This document shows, piece by piece, positions 21,890 through 33,100 of a stretch of DNA of 64,000 bases. Every line of letters starts with the position of its first letter. Positions within the stretch are counted from its first letter, which is position 1. Position numbers and translations under genes: made by a program. The notes under the pieces are model-generated. The model saw only the letters and a program-made list of their open reading frames with translations, was not told where the DNA came from and did no database searches. The DNA comes from Harmonia axyridis (Eukaryota > Arthropoda > Insecta > Coleoptera > Coccinellidae), in contig NC_059505.1 of NCBI RefSeq assembly GCF_914767665.1, positions 38,003,506-38,067,505 of the forward strand, read 5' to 3'.

Positions 21890-21990
21890 CGAGTAATTTT
21901 GACTGCAATATTGGTGATCCTCAGGGATTCGTATTGAGACCCCTATTGTTTTCTTTTTGTCAATGACCTAACGGATCATAACCATTACTA
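21890..21990 (+). pseudogene. Reverse transcriptase fragment
   Basis: Plus-strand reading NIGDPQGFVLRPLLFSFCQ aligns with the RT palm motif GVPQGSVLGPLLFLLYVNDL of Jockey/CR1-type elements. It is followed in another frame by a V-N-D-L match. Only this short conserved block is recognisable. Confidence 0.7.
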
Positions 21991-22094
21991 AATATGGAAC
22001 GATTCACGCTTTAACTATCCTTTTAAATTGTTGAAATTCACTGTAAAAATTTTGCAGTCACAGTTTACAAAACAAAAGCACTTTGAGTAGTTGT

Positions 22095-23060
22095 GAAGTA
22101 ACTTTTCGGCCGGCTATAGCAAAACTGATGGAAAAATTTGAGTTGTTGGGGTAAGATATTGGGAATTAGGCATTGCACAACCGACATTATACCGTATTTT
22201 GCATGAAGATTTAGGTCTTAAGGTTTCAAAAGTTCAGTTGACACAAGAACTCAAGCTGATCGATTAGCAGGGAGGAAAAATCTTCGCCGATCGGGTCCTC
22301 AAAATGATACGAATTTTCATCGAAAAATCATCTTCAGTTATGAGACCCATTTTCACCTCGGAGGCAATATTAATAAGCAGAATTGTTGCATTTTGGGCTC
22401 GAAAAATTCAAGAATAATTGTTGAAAACCTATCCATTCCCAACATGTCACTGTTTTTGGGCTGGTGGTGGGACTGTACCTTGATTATCTCAAAATGAGGA
22501 AGGTGCAACTGTTCCGGTGTATGGATTGCGCTATAGTGACTTGATTAAACATAGTGGCGACAATTCGTTCAAATTGAGCCTAAAAATGGCGGATGGGGAC
22601 ATAGAACCATAGAACTTATGGAAACGATTGACTGAACTGACACACGTCAAAATCAAAATGATTGGGCCTGATAGTATTTGATTGTATATAACACGAATTA
22701 ATTCAGAATACTACAGTGACTAAATCAAATGGGCCTTACATTTTGAATAAATCCCAAAAATCAGGTTAATGGAGAATGTAAACAAAAAGCCGTCATATTT
22801 AGGATCCGCCAATCAAAAACCAGACCACGCTTGTTAATTGAGTCACTGTAGATTGCGCTACCGAGCTTTGACCAATACATTTTTTATCACCAAATTTGAA
22901 GATATTGATGTAAATGACGTTCATTTTCAACAAGACGATACTACGTGCCACAGAAGCAACAAAATAATCACAATTTCGCAAAAAATGTTTCCATGTCGTA
23001 TTATTTCTAGAAGAGGAGATCACCGTGATTCGACACTTTTAGACTTTTTGAATGGTTAGC
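22095..23060 (+). pseudogene. DD41D-type (rosa-like) transposase relic, split by a MITE
   Basis: Plus strand: AIAKLMEKFELLG (about 22120), ISQPTLYRILHEDLGLKVSK and VQLTQELKLID (22165-22265), IFADRVLKM, HRKIIFSYETHFHLGGNINK (first catalytic region, Asp read as Tyr). Then, after the nested MITE at 22532-22850, it reads YRALTNTFFITKFEDIDVND, VHFQQDDTTCH (second Asp), and CRIISRRGDH joined to LLDF (third region, shortened). These are the ordered blocks of the insect transposase family represented by the two elements at 25100 and 26386. Stops and frameshifts occur throughout. A third relic of this type is at 36240-36960. Confidence 0.85.
22532..22850. mobile_element. 319-bp MITE nested in the transposase relic, 8-bp TSD
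   Basis: Ends TATAGTGACTTGATTAA and, in reverse complement, TACAGTGACTCAATTAA (15 of 17 matching). Target duplications GATTGCGC lie at 22524-22531 and 22851-22858. Deleting the insert and one duplication joins VPVYGLR directly to YRALTNTFF in frame, exactly as in the intact relatives. The 8-bp duplication suggests a hAT-like element. No coding capacity. Confidence 0.88.
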
Positions 23061-23645
23061 TTCGAATCCAAATGAAATTGGATAAGTATTCACCTAGTGG
23101 CCAATGGTTTCTTCAATACCATACTCGCATAGTGGGCTATCAATAGAATGCCATTTGAATAAGAGTCAATATAAAATACACTAAATTTTCCTAGGAAGAT
23201 CGAAACCTAGAACTTTCTCTGAAGGATCAACGATTAGACTTTTGTTGAAGATATTACAAGAACTCCATTCCGAACGCCAAATTTTGTAGTCACTTTCCTC
23301 AGATTGAAGGAAAGTATTAATCCATAAAGGTTTGCGCGACTTTAATCTGGCAATTCTAGAATCTGGAGGTAAGATACAATTGGAAATGAGTTCGGGTAGA
23401 AATGAAACTTTTCCAAAAATTTCTTGACTGAGACCTGTCTAAGAATATGAGGTGAAAGTATATGTGCTAGCACTGGTAACCAATGTAAAGGTTTATTAGT
23501 TCAAATGATAATTCTTATAACAAGGTTAAGCTGCGCATCAATTTTATTAACATGAGCACTATTGAACCAAAAAGAACAACAGCCAAAGTCAAAGTCACCA
23601 TACAAAGAATGCTGGCATCAGCACCATTAAGAACCTGCTAATTTT
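23060..23645 (-). pseudogene. Jockey-like retrotransposon (family C) C-terminal fragment
   Basis: The minus strand reads SAHVNKIDAQLNLVIRII, PLHWLPVLAHI, RIARLKSRKPLWINTFLQS and IWRSEWSSCN. It continues with NKSLIVDPSEKVLGFDLPRK and YGIEETIGH-VNTYPI (C-terminal knuckle). This is the region after RT in family C. Parallel copies are at 49740-51240, 57980-58191 and 60590-60745. Frameshifted and without an RT core. Confidence 0.8.
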
Positions 23646-24826
23646 TGAAGGATATTATTCTTCGACATCAATGAGAAGGATATGTGGCTATAACTGTACC
23701 CGTAGCGTTGACTACTATCGTTTAACATTGTCAATGTTATATCTATCTGCTATCTGCTATCTGCTATTTACAGTGAAATGAACGTTTGTTGGTTTCTTTC
23801 AGAATATACGCGTTATTTTGTTAATGTCAACAATGAAACCTCTCATTAGAAACTGCTATTTATAATCATCTTCCTTCCACTTATGAATTTGATATAAGTG
23901 ATAAAAACTTCAAATTCAAAATTAAAACTCTGCTGTTATCTTAGGCTTACTATACTCGTAATATCAAAGAGTAGTGATGGGATATTTAAATTGTTACCCA
24001 CATGTTAAGGAGAAGCTTTATTGAAATTTTATTATGGCTTGTGAACAAACTGTTTGTTGATTTTGTCTCATACATAATTAATTTGTCTGAAGAGACAAAT
24101 AAAGATCAATTTGATGCAAAACCAAGGTCTCGAAACGTACCCTTGAAATCGTCATTTTTGATCGTTAGAACGACACAAACAAGCCGGAAAACAACTTCGA
24201 CAGACACCGACAAAATCATACGCCTCCTTTTTACGTATTCGAAGCACGAACATACGCAACCCATCAATAATTCCCCCATATTTAGATCCCCATAGCAAGA
24301 CTCATACCCTGGAGAGCAAGCAGACTCCCTCCTCTTTGTCGGATGTTTTCGATGCAAACGCAGAGATTGAGCCGATATATATGTATATTTCTCAGTCGAG
24401 GAAACTGCCTAAATCGAGTTTTCCATGTTTGCGCGCCCGGAACCAAACTTCGTAGGCAAGAGGCCCGGAGTTCCAAAACTTCATCAAGTCATCTTCGGCT
24501 TAGTTAGCGAGAGGTTTTGCGATTAATTTTGATTGTGAGTTGTACCTCTCGAATGCGAACAGGAGTTGTTGAGGAACAATGGGAAGAAACACTGTCTTTC
24601 GACTGGTATAGTTGTTGGAGGAATTTATATGGGTGGCGTTGGATTGTTGTGAGGAGGGTGGCTTGAAATTGGAGGGATGGATTATCTGTTCTGGTTGGGG
24701 TGTTTTGATTCATGCCGTTAGAATAAGGATGTAGAAGATTGATTTAGGATATCCGTTTTCCCAAAACATTTCAAGTTGTTTTCATGTCAATTGGTATGAT
24801 TCGGTCACGTCCTTGAGTAAACATGT
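23646..24826. other. No gene recognised
   Basis: A short CTATCTG(C) direct repeat at about 23738-23768. The block 24400-24700 is more GC-rich and non-repetitive. The open frame 24002-24295 has no family match. Confidence 0.4.
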
Positions 24827-25099
24827 TTCTGTGGTTATTCAGTTCATTCTTCCACATCTTGTAGAACAAAATCGTGCTAGAATATATCAGAAACGCACCG
24901 TTTCTAATGGTTATATTTTATTATTATATGTTGGTACTCCGAACTTTCCGCTACGGCTTTATCTGTCAATTCATTAATTTGCCTCAAAAAAATCAGTTCT
25001 GCCAAACAACATTTTTCAATGCAAAAATCACTAAATGATATTTATTGAAATATTTCATTAATTTCTATAAGAATGCAATGAATTGGAGAAAATAATGTA
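24827..25099 (+). repeat. Repeat family E, copy 1 (truncated)
   Basis: Starts CTGTGGTTATTC and carries TCATTCTTCCACATCTTG, GCACCGTTT and GCCTCAAAAAAATCAG blocks. It stops at AATAATGTA, where the DD41D element 25100-26042 begins. Full copies are at 33101-33510 and 55719-56125; an inverted partial copy is at 43091-43390. Confidence 0.85.
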
Positions 25100-26042
25100 A
25101 AGGGTGTTTTTTTTAGAGCTAAAGAATTTTATATTGCAATAAAACAACGGTGGATTATTCGATTAACATGAATTTTATTTATCCGCAAGATAATCTTGTG
25201 GCATTACATTTTAAATATGATTTCTGGCATATGACCGCCAAGGCTGGCTCGGATGTAGTCCAATCTGGACGTCCAATTTTCGATGACTTTTTCCAACATT
25301 TGTGGCCGTATATCGGCAATAACACGGCGAATGTTGTCTTCCAAATGGTCAAGGGTTTGTGGCTTATCCGCATAAACCAATGACTGTACATAGCCCTACA
25401 GATAGTAGTCTAGCGGTGTTAAATCACAAGATCTTGGAGGCCAATTCACAGGTCCAAAACGTGAAATTAGGCGGTCACCAAACGTGTCTTTCAATAAATC
25501 GATTGTGGCACGAGCTGTGTGACATGTTGCGCCGTCTTGTTGGAACCACAGCTCCTGGACATCATGGTTGTGCAATTCAGGAATGAAAAAGTTAGTAATC
25601 ATGGCTCTATACCGATCACCATTGACTGTAACGTTCTGGCCATCATCGTTTTTGAAGAAGTACGGATCAATGATTCCACCAGCCCATAAAGCGCACCAAA
25701 CAGTCAGTTTTTCTGGATGTAACGGTGTTTCGACATACACTTGTGGATTAGCTTCACTCCAAATGCGGCAGTTCTGTTTGTTGACGTAGTCATTCAACCA
25801 GAAGTGCGCTTCATCGCTAAACAAAATAAAATGGACGTAGTGCGCGATACGTATTCCGCACAGAACCATTATTTTCGAAATGAAATTGCACTATTTGCAA
25901 ACGTTGTTCAGACGTGTGTCTATTCATGATGAATTGCCAAACCAAATTGAGAATAGATCACTTGAGAACTGTTAAATCGGTCGTCATCTTGAACAGTATT
26001 GCTAACTCAAAGTTATATACCTCGAAAAAAAAAAACACCCGT
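25100..26042 (-). mobile_element. DD41D (rosa-like) mariner-superfamily element, internally deleted, copy 1
   Basis: TA-flanked, 943 bp, with ends AAGGGTGTTTTTTTTAGAGC (left) and ACGGGTGTTTTTTTTTTTCG (right, reverse complement). On the minus strand a start segment MNRHTSEQRLQIVQFHFENN is followed by NTYRALR, and then about 130 codons present in relatives are missing. The catalytic part (25396-25869) follows: ILFSDEAHFWLNDYVNKQNC (first Asp), HPEKLTVWCALWAGGII, TVNGDRYRAMIT, LWFQQDGATCHTAR (second Asp), NWPPRSCDLTPLDYYL (third Asp). There are 41 residues between the second and third Asp. The DNA-binding and catalytic parts are out of frame across the deletion, so it is non-autonomous. Confidence 0.93.
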
Positions 26043-26385
26043 TATAACCGCAAAGAGACAAACTCCGTTCCCTGAGATATACCCACCCTCACATTCAACT
26101 AAACCCAATTTCTCAGGTAATCTGTCATAAGTGTCATAATTTGGCAACATGTTGAGTATGATCTTGTGTGACACCGAATTGCGGAAAACCCTCATACCCA
26201 TGGGGGTCTCATCGTGTGAGTTGACTCTTCTATGGCGCAAATTCAAAAAGATTTTTCGGTATTGATGTCGTTATTGATGGCTATTATTATTACCTCTGGT
26301 AATACTTTGTTATTTACTGGGCTCAGTTCATGACTAGTTCTCCAGAATAATAGTTGGCATTATTGACTCGACGTATTCAAATATA
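26043..26385. other. 343-bp spacer between head-to-head DD41D elements
   Basis: No coding similarity. A TA target dinucleotide borders each element. Confidence 0.6.
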
Positions 26386-27314
26386 ACGGGGGTTTTTTTC
26401 GAGGTATATAACTTTGAGTTGGCATTACTGTTCAAGATGGCGACCGATTTAACAGCTGTCAAAAGATTTATTCTCAGTTTGGTTTGGCAATTCATCATGA
26501 ATAGACTCACGCCTGAACAACAATTGTAAATAGTTGAATTTCATTTCGAAAATAATGGTTCTGTGTGGAATACGTATCGCGCACTACGTCGATTTTATTT
26601 TGTTTAGCGATGAAGCGCACTTCTGGTTGGATGGCTACGGCAACAAACAAAACTGCCGCATTTGGAGTGAAGCTAATCCTCAAGTGTATGTCGAAACACC
26701 GTTACATCCAGAAAAACTGACTGTTTGGTGCGCTTTATGGGCTGGTGGAATCATTGGTTCGTACTTCTTCAAAAACAATGATGGGCAAAACGTTACAGTC
26801 AATGGTATAGAGCCATGATTACTAACTTTTTCATTCCTGAATTGAACAACCATGATGTCTAGGAGCTGTGGTTCCAAGACAGCGCAATATGTCACACAGC
26901 TCGTGCCACAATCGATTTATTGAAAGACACGTTTGGTGACCGCCTAATTTCACGTTTTGGACCTGTGAATTGGCCTCCAAAATCTTGTGATTTAACACTG
27001 CTAGACTACTTTCTGTGAGGCTATGCAAAGTCATTGGTCTATGCGGATAAGCCACAAACCCTTGACCATTTGGAAGACAACATTCGCCGTGTTATTGCCG
27101 ATATACGGCCACAAATGTTGGAAAAAGTTATCGAAAATTGGACGTCCAGATTGGACTACATCCGAGCCAGCCGTGGCGGTCATATGCCAGAAATCATATT
27201 TGAAATATAATGCCACAAGATTATCGTGAGGATGAATAAGATTCATGTCAATCAAATAATTCATCGTTGTTTTATTGCAATTTAAAGTTCTATAGTTCTA
27301 AAAAAAACACCCTT
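26386..27314 (+). mobile_element. DD41D (rosa-like) element, internally deleted, copy 2
   Basis: TA-flanked, 929 bp, opposite orientation to copy 1. It starts ACGGGGGTTTTTTTCGAGG and ends AAAAAACACCCTT. Plus strand: MNRLTPEQQL-stop-IVEFHFENNGSVWNTYRAL, then the same junction as copy 1 into FILFSDEAHFWLDGYGNKQN, TVWCALWAGGIIGSYFF, a frameshift at TVNG, then QDSAICHTARATIDLLKDTF (second Asp shifted into QDS) and NWPPKSCDLTLLDYFL. It has more damage than copy 1 (extra stop and frameshifts) but the same internal deletion. Confidence 0.93.
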
Positions 27315-27620
27315 TACCAAGTGTATACCAAGTGAAGAATTTGATGGAAATAAAAGTAGATTCAGTGGATACGAAAAATTGTTGAGTAAGGTCGAAATTT
27401 GACATGTCCTGTCAGTGAACGATCGAAGAACCAACCGAACAAAGCCTCGATCAACCCTCCGATAAAAGCAACCCCCATCCCTCAGCAAATTCCGATTCCG
27501 ATTGATCTCGACCGAATTCAAAAGATATCTTCCGACAAATTCCGCTTCCCGTGGCTCCATTGACATCAATTCGTCAGTCAACAGTCGATTTTCCCCCCGT
27601 ATAGGGTCGGCACACTAGGG
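27315..27620. other. No gene recognised
   Basis: Non-repetitive sequence between the DD41D element and the hairpin cluster. Confidence 0.4.
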
Positions 27621-27775
27621 TTTTCCACGGAAATCCGTGGAAAATGCGTGTGACAAATCCTCCCCAACCCCTCGCGGAGGGGTTAAAGTGCCGAGTAATT
27701 AGGTCGGACCAGAAGGGATCGGACATCATCGAAAAAGCGAGTTTTCCAGCTGGGGAAAACAGTCGGGAAACTGTT
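27621..27775. promoter_or_regulatory. Cluster of four short perfect hairpins in a GC-richer block
   Basis: Inverted repeats: TTTTCCACGG/CCGTGGAAAA (27621-27630, 27635-27644, loop AAAT); AACCCCTC/GAGGGGTT (27666-27673, 27677-27684, loop GCG); GTTTTCC/GGAAAAC (27741-27747, 27754-27760); AACAGT/ACTGTT (27758-27763, 27770-27775). The block (about 27600-27870) is non-repetitive here. It could be a structured 5' UTR, insulator or other regulatory DNA. The open frame 27644-27829 has no family match. Confidence 0.4.
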
Positions 27776-28220
27776 CTTCGTCCGGACCCCGCTTGTAATT
27801 GTAGAGAGAAAGGAAAGCGAAAGGGTTAGGGCGATAATGAGTGTTTCTGCGAGGAGTTCGAAGGGGTTGTTTTTTCAGCTGTGACCGATGCTTCTCTAGG
27901 GTGAATTGATTCGGTATAGTTCGAACGGTTCGGTTGGCATTCCTGAATAGGGTTCAATAGGGGTGACAGCATTGCGATCCTCCTAAAATATTTTTTCTTT
28001 GGGGTCGTTAATGTATCAGGTGCCTCAAAAGAAAGATAAAATGTAAAAGAGTGTTTTAAAAAACATAAGCGGTTTGTCGAACAGATGTTTATTCATTATG
28101 AAAATACATAATTTCGAAAATCTCTTGAAGATAATGTTGTCTCAGTGTCTACTTTCGCTTTCAAGATAATCAGTTGGTTTAATAACGTGAACTTTATTTA
28201 CTTGGACATATGCTCAAAAT
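27776..28220. other. No gene recognised
   Basis: If the primer-binding site below is real, about 28050-28220 would be LTR-element leader sequence on the minus strand. No gag or pol similarity is seen. Confidence 0.35.
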
Positions 28221-28238
28221 GCCCCACGTTGGGCGCCA
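28221..28238 (-). other. Putative LTR-retrotransposon primer-binding site
   Basis: The minus strand reads TGGCGCCCAACGTGGGGC. This is the form of a tRNA-complementary primer-binding site (TGGCGCC...) that starts two bases after the end (CA) of the sequence called here as an LTR. Confidence 0.5.
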
Positions 28239-28240
28239 AT

Positions 28241-28630
28241 TGCCACGTTTAAGCCCGGCTAGGACTTTTTTTTGTAAAACGTGAATAATAAAAATAAGAA
28301 AATATTCAATTTCAGAACAGGGTTCAATAAAAATCAATATATTTTGTATATATTCGCAAAATTATGATTATATGAGAAAAGTACCATAAACAATGAAAAT
28401 CAATGACACATATTTTGGACTAGCTGTGATACTGCAGAATAATGGTAACTGCGATGTGCTTGACAGTGGTAGTTCGAATGAGCGGAGGTTCTTTTCTTCA
28501 GTGGCCTGATGACCAGAAATTCCGGTGGAAATAGAAAATTTTCTAATCTGAGCGAAGCAGAAGAGAGATGAAGACTTCTCTTCAAACAAACTGAAATATT
28601 TCAAAGCCATATTGCATTGACCGTGGTACA
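28241..28630 (-). mobile_element. Putative solo/truncated LTR (about 390 bp)
   Basis: On the minus strand the segment begins TGTACCACGG at 28630 and ends ACGTGGCA at 28241, giving TG...CA ends with short imperfect inverted termini (TGTACCACG/CGTGGCA). A primer-binding-site-like sequence follows its 3' end. No second LTR and no gag, protease or RT were found in the window, so the left boundary at 28630 is tentative. Confidence 0.45.
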
Positions 28631-28939
28631 TAGAAATCTCACTTCACCTTAATTTTCTTCTGAATCCGTATAAAACCGTGACCATTTTTACATAACAAGT
28701 CAACTATCTTCGATGAGTAACACTATTATATCCCACAATGTGTAATTATACTATCTTCGAATGATACAATTTGGCAAATCAATTTTAATCGAAGTGTTAT
28801 CATCGAGAGAAAACCAGTGAAAGAATGAATTCCCCAGCTCTAGCAATGAACAATGTCTTGCACAAAGAACGCGGTCACATGAGTAGAACGTTACACGATA
28901 AAGAGATGTTGGTGAACGTTTGTAAGCGCTTAATTGTCT
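28631..28939. other. No gene recognised
   Basis: Non-coding, no motif detected. Confidence 0.4.
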
Positions 28940-29602
28940 AGTTTACCAATTCCAGAGTTCTAAGGGACTCCTATATCTGGGATGGCTTCAAGTAGGCTAA
29001 TTCCTTACTTCTACAAGTTTCGTGTCCAAAGCAGGTTTTGCATTGGCTAGCGATGGCGAGGCGTTTAGTCACCAGGTGATCCGGAGTTTATATCTCCTCC
29101 TCACAGAATATGCACACATCATTTTCTGTGAGACCCATTCTCATGAAGTGTTTTCAGAGGCGATAATGCCATGTGAGGAATCAAGTGAGGAGATGTAGCA
29201 TATTGTTTTAAGATCCAGATACTTCTTGGTTCTCGCATAGTCAAAGTTTTGAAGAAACTTTCTGGAGTGATCTGAACCAGGAAGATTCCGCCAGAGTGTT
29301 TCTCTTTCGGTTTCTTCTCTCTCCTGAAACTCTTTCTTGTAGGTGCATTTGTCTAAGCCACAGATAGGTTCCAGGCCGATGAAAGGAGTTTGGGCTTTTT
29401 TTCTGGCAAGTGTGTTTGCCTCTTCATTCCCTCTAATTCCCGAGTGGCCGGAACCCAGATTAAAAAAGATCTTGTTATTTTTGCCCATTTCATTGAATTT
29501 TCTTCGGCACTCCAATATCATCTTAGAATCGATGATGTGTGAGCTCAGTGCTTTCATTGCAGCCTGACTATTAGAATATACATGAATTAAGTACTGAATC
29601 AA
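28940..29602 (-). pseudogene. I-like retrotransposon family B: RNase H and tail
   Basis: Minus-strand open segment 29141-29602: IHVYSNSQAAMKALSSHII (RNase H D-S-Q block, Asp read as Asn), FNLGSGHSGIRGNEEANTLA (HSGIRGNEExAxxLAR motif), RKKAQTPFIGLEPICGLDKC, ERETLWRNLPGSDH and ARTKKYLDLK. The Cys-knuckle tail is frameshifted at about 29100-29140, and 28940-29100 matches the family B 3' UTR seen at 9641-9860. The catalytic substitution and truncation show it is dead. Confidence 0.87.
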
Positions 29603-30999
29603 ATACTAATATTTTTGTCCCTGCTAGCTCGAAAACCGTTGAAAAACATAAAAAACATAATGATATTAAATCTTACCATTTGTTCGATGAAATCATCAAA
29701 AGAGATATAACTGCGCCCTTTCCAAACTGAAAATCATTTCAATTTAATACATGAAACTTTCAAGTGAATAAGTTACAAGAAAACCCTCAAATTTGGAGTT
29801 AAAAAAATGTATTCTTGCAAGTTTGAATTTCAAATAATAACTTTCTGAATCGAAATCGATCAATTCCAGACACCACTGTTTTTTTCAGAATGGTGTGAAC
29901 AGAAGACATCCTCCAATCAACTTAAACCCCCGAAAAACTTCCCCAAAACGGGTTTACCCAACTTCCCTAAATGATAAATCCATTCACCCTCGACCCGAAG
30001 ATTCCAATTCAGAGCCATCTCCACCAGGTGAATGGACTACTTTCACACCGTTCTACCCTTCTAACCCTCCAGAGGGGCATCCCTCTTGATATGCTAATTC
30101 AATCTGAGCCTCACCCGACCATTCCTCAATTGCGCCAAGTCCGAATCCAATATACCCCTCACCTTCTCTCCCCTTACCCCTCAGGCTAAGCGTTTTATAA
30201 TTGAAAACAAATTCGCCAACTTACGGAACACGAAAAGACCGCCTATTTTCCACCCCACACCCCTCTATGGCTGAGGGAATTCGTCAATTGTAGTCGGGAT
30301 TGAGTGGCTGGAAGTTTCGAGACAAGTTTCGCGACTGCAATATCTCCGGGTCGTCGTGTTTACAATTTTATTCCGGGCTTAGAGGATAGAGGGCATTCGA
30401 GTGGCTATAATACTGGGACGTGACCCACGGTGGTGGCATAAGAGATTGCTCTTTGAACTGTGGAAGATGGGGACGTTGCATGTCTGCGGTTTGTACAAGG
30501 AGGTTGGAGGTAGCTGAAAAAAACTGGGACGTTTCAACAGTGAGATTTGTCATTTTCTGGTTGAGGTTTTTGTAGGAGATGTCTGGTGTGTCCTTCCACT
30601 TTGAGGAAGTCTGTGATTAGAAACGTTTCATTGAAGAACCTTTTGTCGTTGTAATTCTTCAGATAATAAGTTACGTAGCAACTAGATCTACCCCAGAACT
30701 TCCTTATATATAAAACTTCTCTTCCTGATATAATTTGAGGATTCACTTCTTCAAGAATCACATTGTGAAACACCTTGCATGTAACAAAAACCTAAGGTTT
30801 TTCTTCTTATACACTACTGTTCTATTGACTATGAGGCCCTTCATACATCTTGCTGGTTCTGAGAGCTGACAGGTCTTAAAGAGGTGAATAACCTGAATTG
30901 TCACATAGTACTCTATTCTAACAGTCTAGTTCCTGCTGAGGCACTGAGCCCTAATGTAATAGACTCAAAGTTGATATTGGAGTGTTGAGAAGAAAATTA
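29603..30999. other. No gene recognised
   Basis: About 29890-30370 is C-rich on the + strand and non-repetitive, possibly host intronic sequence. The minus-strand frame at 30534-30773 has no family match. Confidence 0.4.
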
Positions 31000-31425
31000 G
31001 GCAAGAATAGAAAGATTTTATTAATCTGGGTTCCTGGTTTCCCAAAAAGAAACAAAGAAACAAGTGGGCATCAACTGCCCCTGCTCTGACTAAGGTAAAT
31101 AACCTCCAAAAAAAGGTTCGGAAGAGAAAGGAAACCTTAGGAGAACTACTTTTATCCAGAGATGGAGCACTCCAAGAAGTAACTTCGATACTTTAATACA
31201 GCACGATATAAAAACATCTGGGTCTCTCTGAAAAGATGGTTCACCTACTCACTGGCTACTGCTACCTCTGGAAGGAGGATAGGTTTATCAGAAACTAATG
31301 AGGTAGAGGAAGAAACTTCTGATCATTTGGTTACAGGCCTTGCAAGTCAACACAAAAATGCTTCGAACGAGAGCCTTGAAGGAGGATGTAATCTTAAACC
31401 TTAAGCCTTTCATTGTTTCATCTCA
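31000..31425 (+). pseudogene. I-like retrotransposon (family B-related) tail fragment
   Basis: Plus strand, across frames: VNNLQKKVRKRKETLGELLL, LSEKMVHLLTGYCYLWK (matching the M-V-x-L-L-T-G-H-C block), then EEETSDHLVTGLAS (C-terminal knuckle). Strongly decayed. Confidence 0.6.
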
Positions 31426-32832
31426 GTGTTGTTCTCCTTTGGTGAAGTGATGTGTTCTGCTCGAGCAGGTGGCAAGATACCAAAGAAAAGTATTTGTGTA
31501 ACTGCTAATTACATAGTCTTTGTGACAGTCGATATTTGACTTAACATGCACTTCCCAAAAAATTGCGTGATTTTTAATTTTGTTGAAGGTCTTCACACTT
31601 ACTTCTATTAAATGGTCATCTAGGAATGGTATTTGCAGGTCTTTATTTATCCTTTCGTTACTGACAAACCATGGTGCATTCACTGCTTCTCTGAGAATAG
31701 CATTCTTTTCAAATTGAGGTACCTGCACATGGGACCCAAGCGGCGTATCCTCAAGCTGGGCATGCGTAAGTAATAAGTGGATGAACTGTTTTTGAAGAAT
31801 AGCGGTTCAGCATGGAATCTCTTTGAAGTCATACCATACATTGTAGTCCATTAGAACTCTACAACTAGGTAAGCTTTAAATAGTGCTGTGTGAGGTTAGC
31901 TGAGATAATCAGTACCAAAGTTGATTCTTGACTAATGGTATTATTCAGTATGTTCTGTCTCTGAAAGTGTTGAATACTTTTTGCAATAATTAATCACTGA
32001 AAGAGAAGTTCATTGAATTCAGGATTCTCTTGTATATACGATACAAAATGATAGAAAGAAGGAAGAAAAAAAAAATTACTATAATTTTGATTATGTCAGG
32101 ATCCTCCTGCTGTATTTGAAGGACCAAAATAACACTATCTGCCTGGAATTCGCAGCCAATCTATTGAAAATATTAAAATTCATAGTTTTCCACAAGATTC
32201 AAACGATCTTCCCCACACAACTGAACACAACTGACCCACGAAGGTACCCCTGATGGATCCCACCTCTATCGCTAACCCTCCCATACTCCTCAAATTAATT
32301 CCCACACGACCCAGAGCACATTCAACCCTCTCGACCTCAACTAAAAATTCCCCCGTCATTACGTGGCTCCGCCCCCTCCTATATTTTTCAAATCGATAAG
32401 CCAGGCTGCAATTTTATGATTTACTTTACGACCGCCCGTATCGACGGAATCCTGGCAGACTGTCTGGATTGTTTATCGGCATCCGGGGCCCCAAAAACGC
32501 CCCTAATAACGGGTCTTAGAGGCGAACATTCGTCTTCCCCCACCCCTCATATGTTTCGCCCGTTGTTATTCAATAGTTTACATGCGATAGCCTGACCTTG
32601 AGAGTTTACGCGGCGGCACTCTGGATTGCTAGGCTACTGAACGCATAGAACGCATGGTGTTGACATAGAGTGGGGTTATTTCAATTTTCTGTGATGTTGA
32701 TAGTTCTTCCTTGATTTGAACGACTTATCTTGAATAATAGTGGGGGAAGGACAAGGACAACTTCAACAGTTTTTAAGCATGATAGGATAAGTGGGGGAGC
32801 CTCCAAATCATTTCAAATAATTCAGTGATGAA
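31426..32832. other. No gene recognised; GC-richer block 32.2-32.7 kb
   Basis: 32200-32680 is non-repetitive apart from a ~64-bp segment (32577-32640) shared with 35661-35724. The minus-strand open frame 31423-31728 has no family match. Confidence 0.4.
32577..32640 (+). repeat. 64-bp segment shared with 35661-35724
   Basis: Both begin TTTACATGCGAT and continue CCTTGAG, TTTA, CGGCAC and GATTGC in register. By eye about 80% identical with no gap for the first ~45 bases. Surroundings are unrelated. Confidence 0.8.
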
Positions 32833-33100
32833 GCTCCTGAAAAATTACATACTTGAGCTTGACTTGACTTGATTTTAAAATTTATAACTTGACTTGATAT
32901 GAAGCTAAATGACATTACTTGAGCTTAATATGCACGCGTCGCACGGCATATATTTATGCAATCTCATGCGCGCTTAGACTAAATAAGGGGATTCCTCGAG
33001 CACCGAGAGACTGGAGCATTCGCCAGTGTGATAATAGTAGTTTTTTCACATTTCTATAAAATCTGTTGATAGATTCCAGTGGTTTCAGAAATATATTTCT

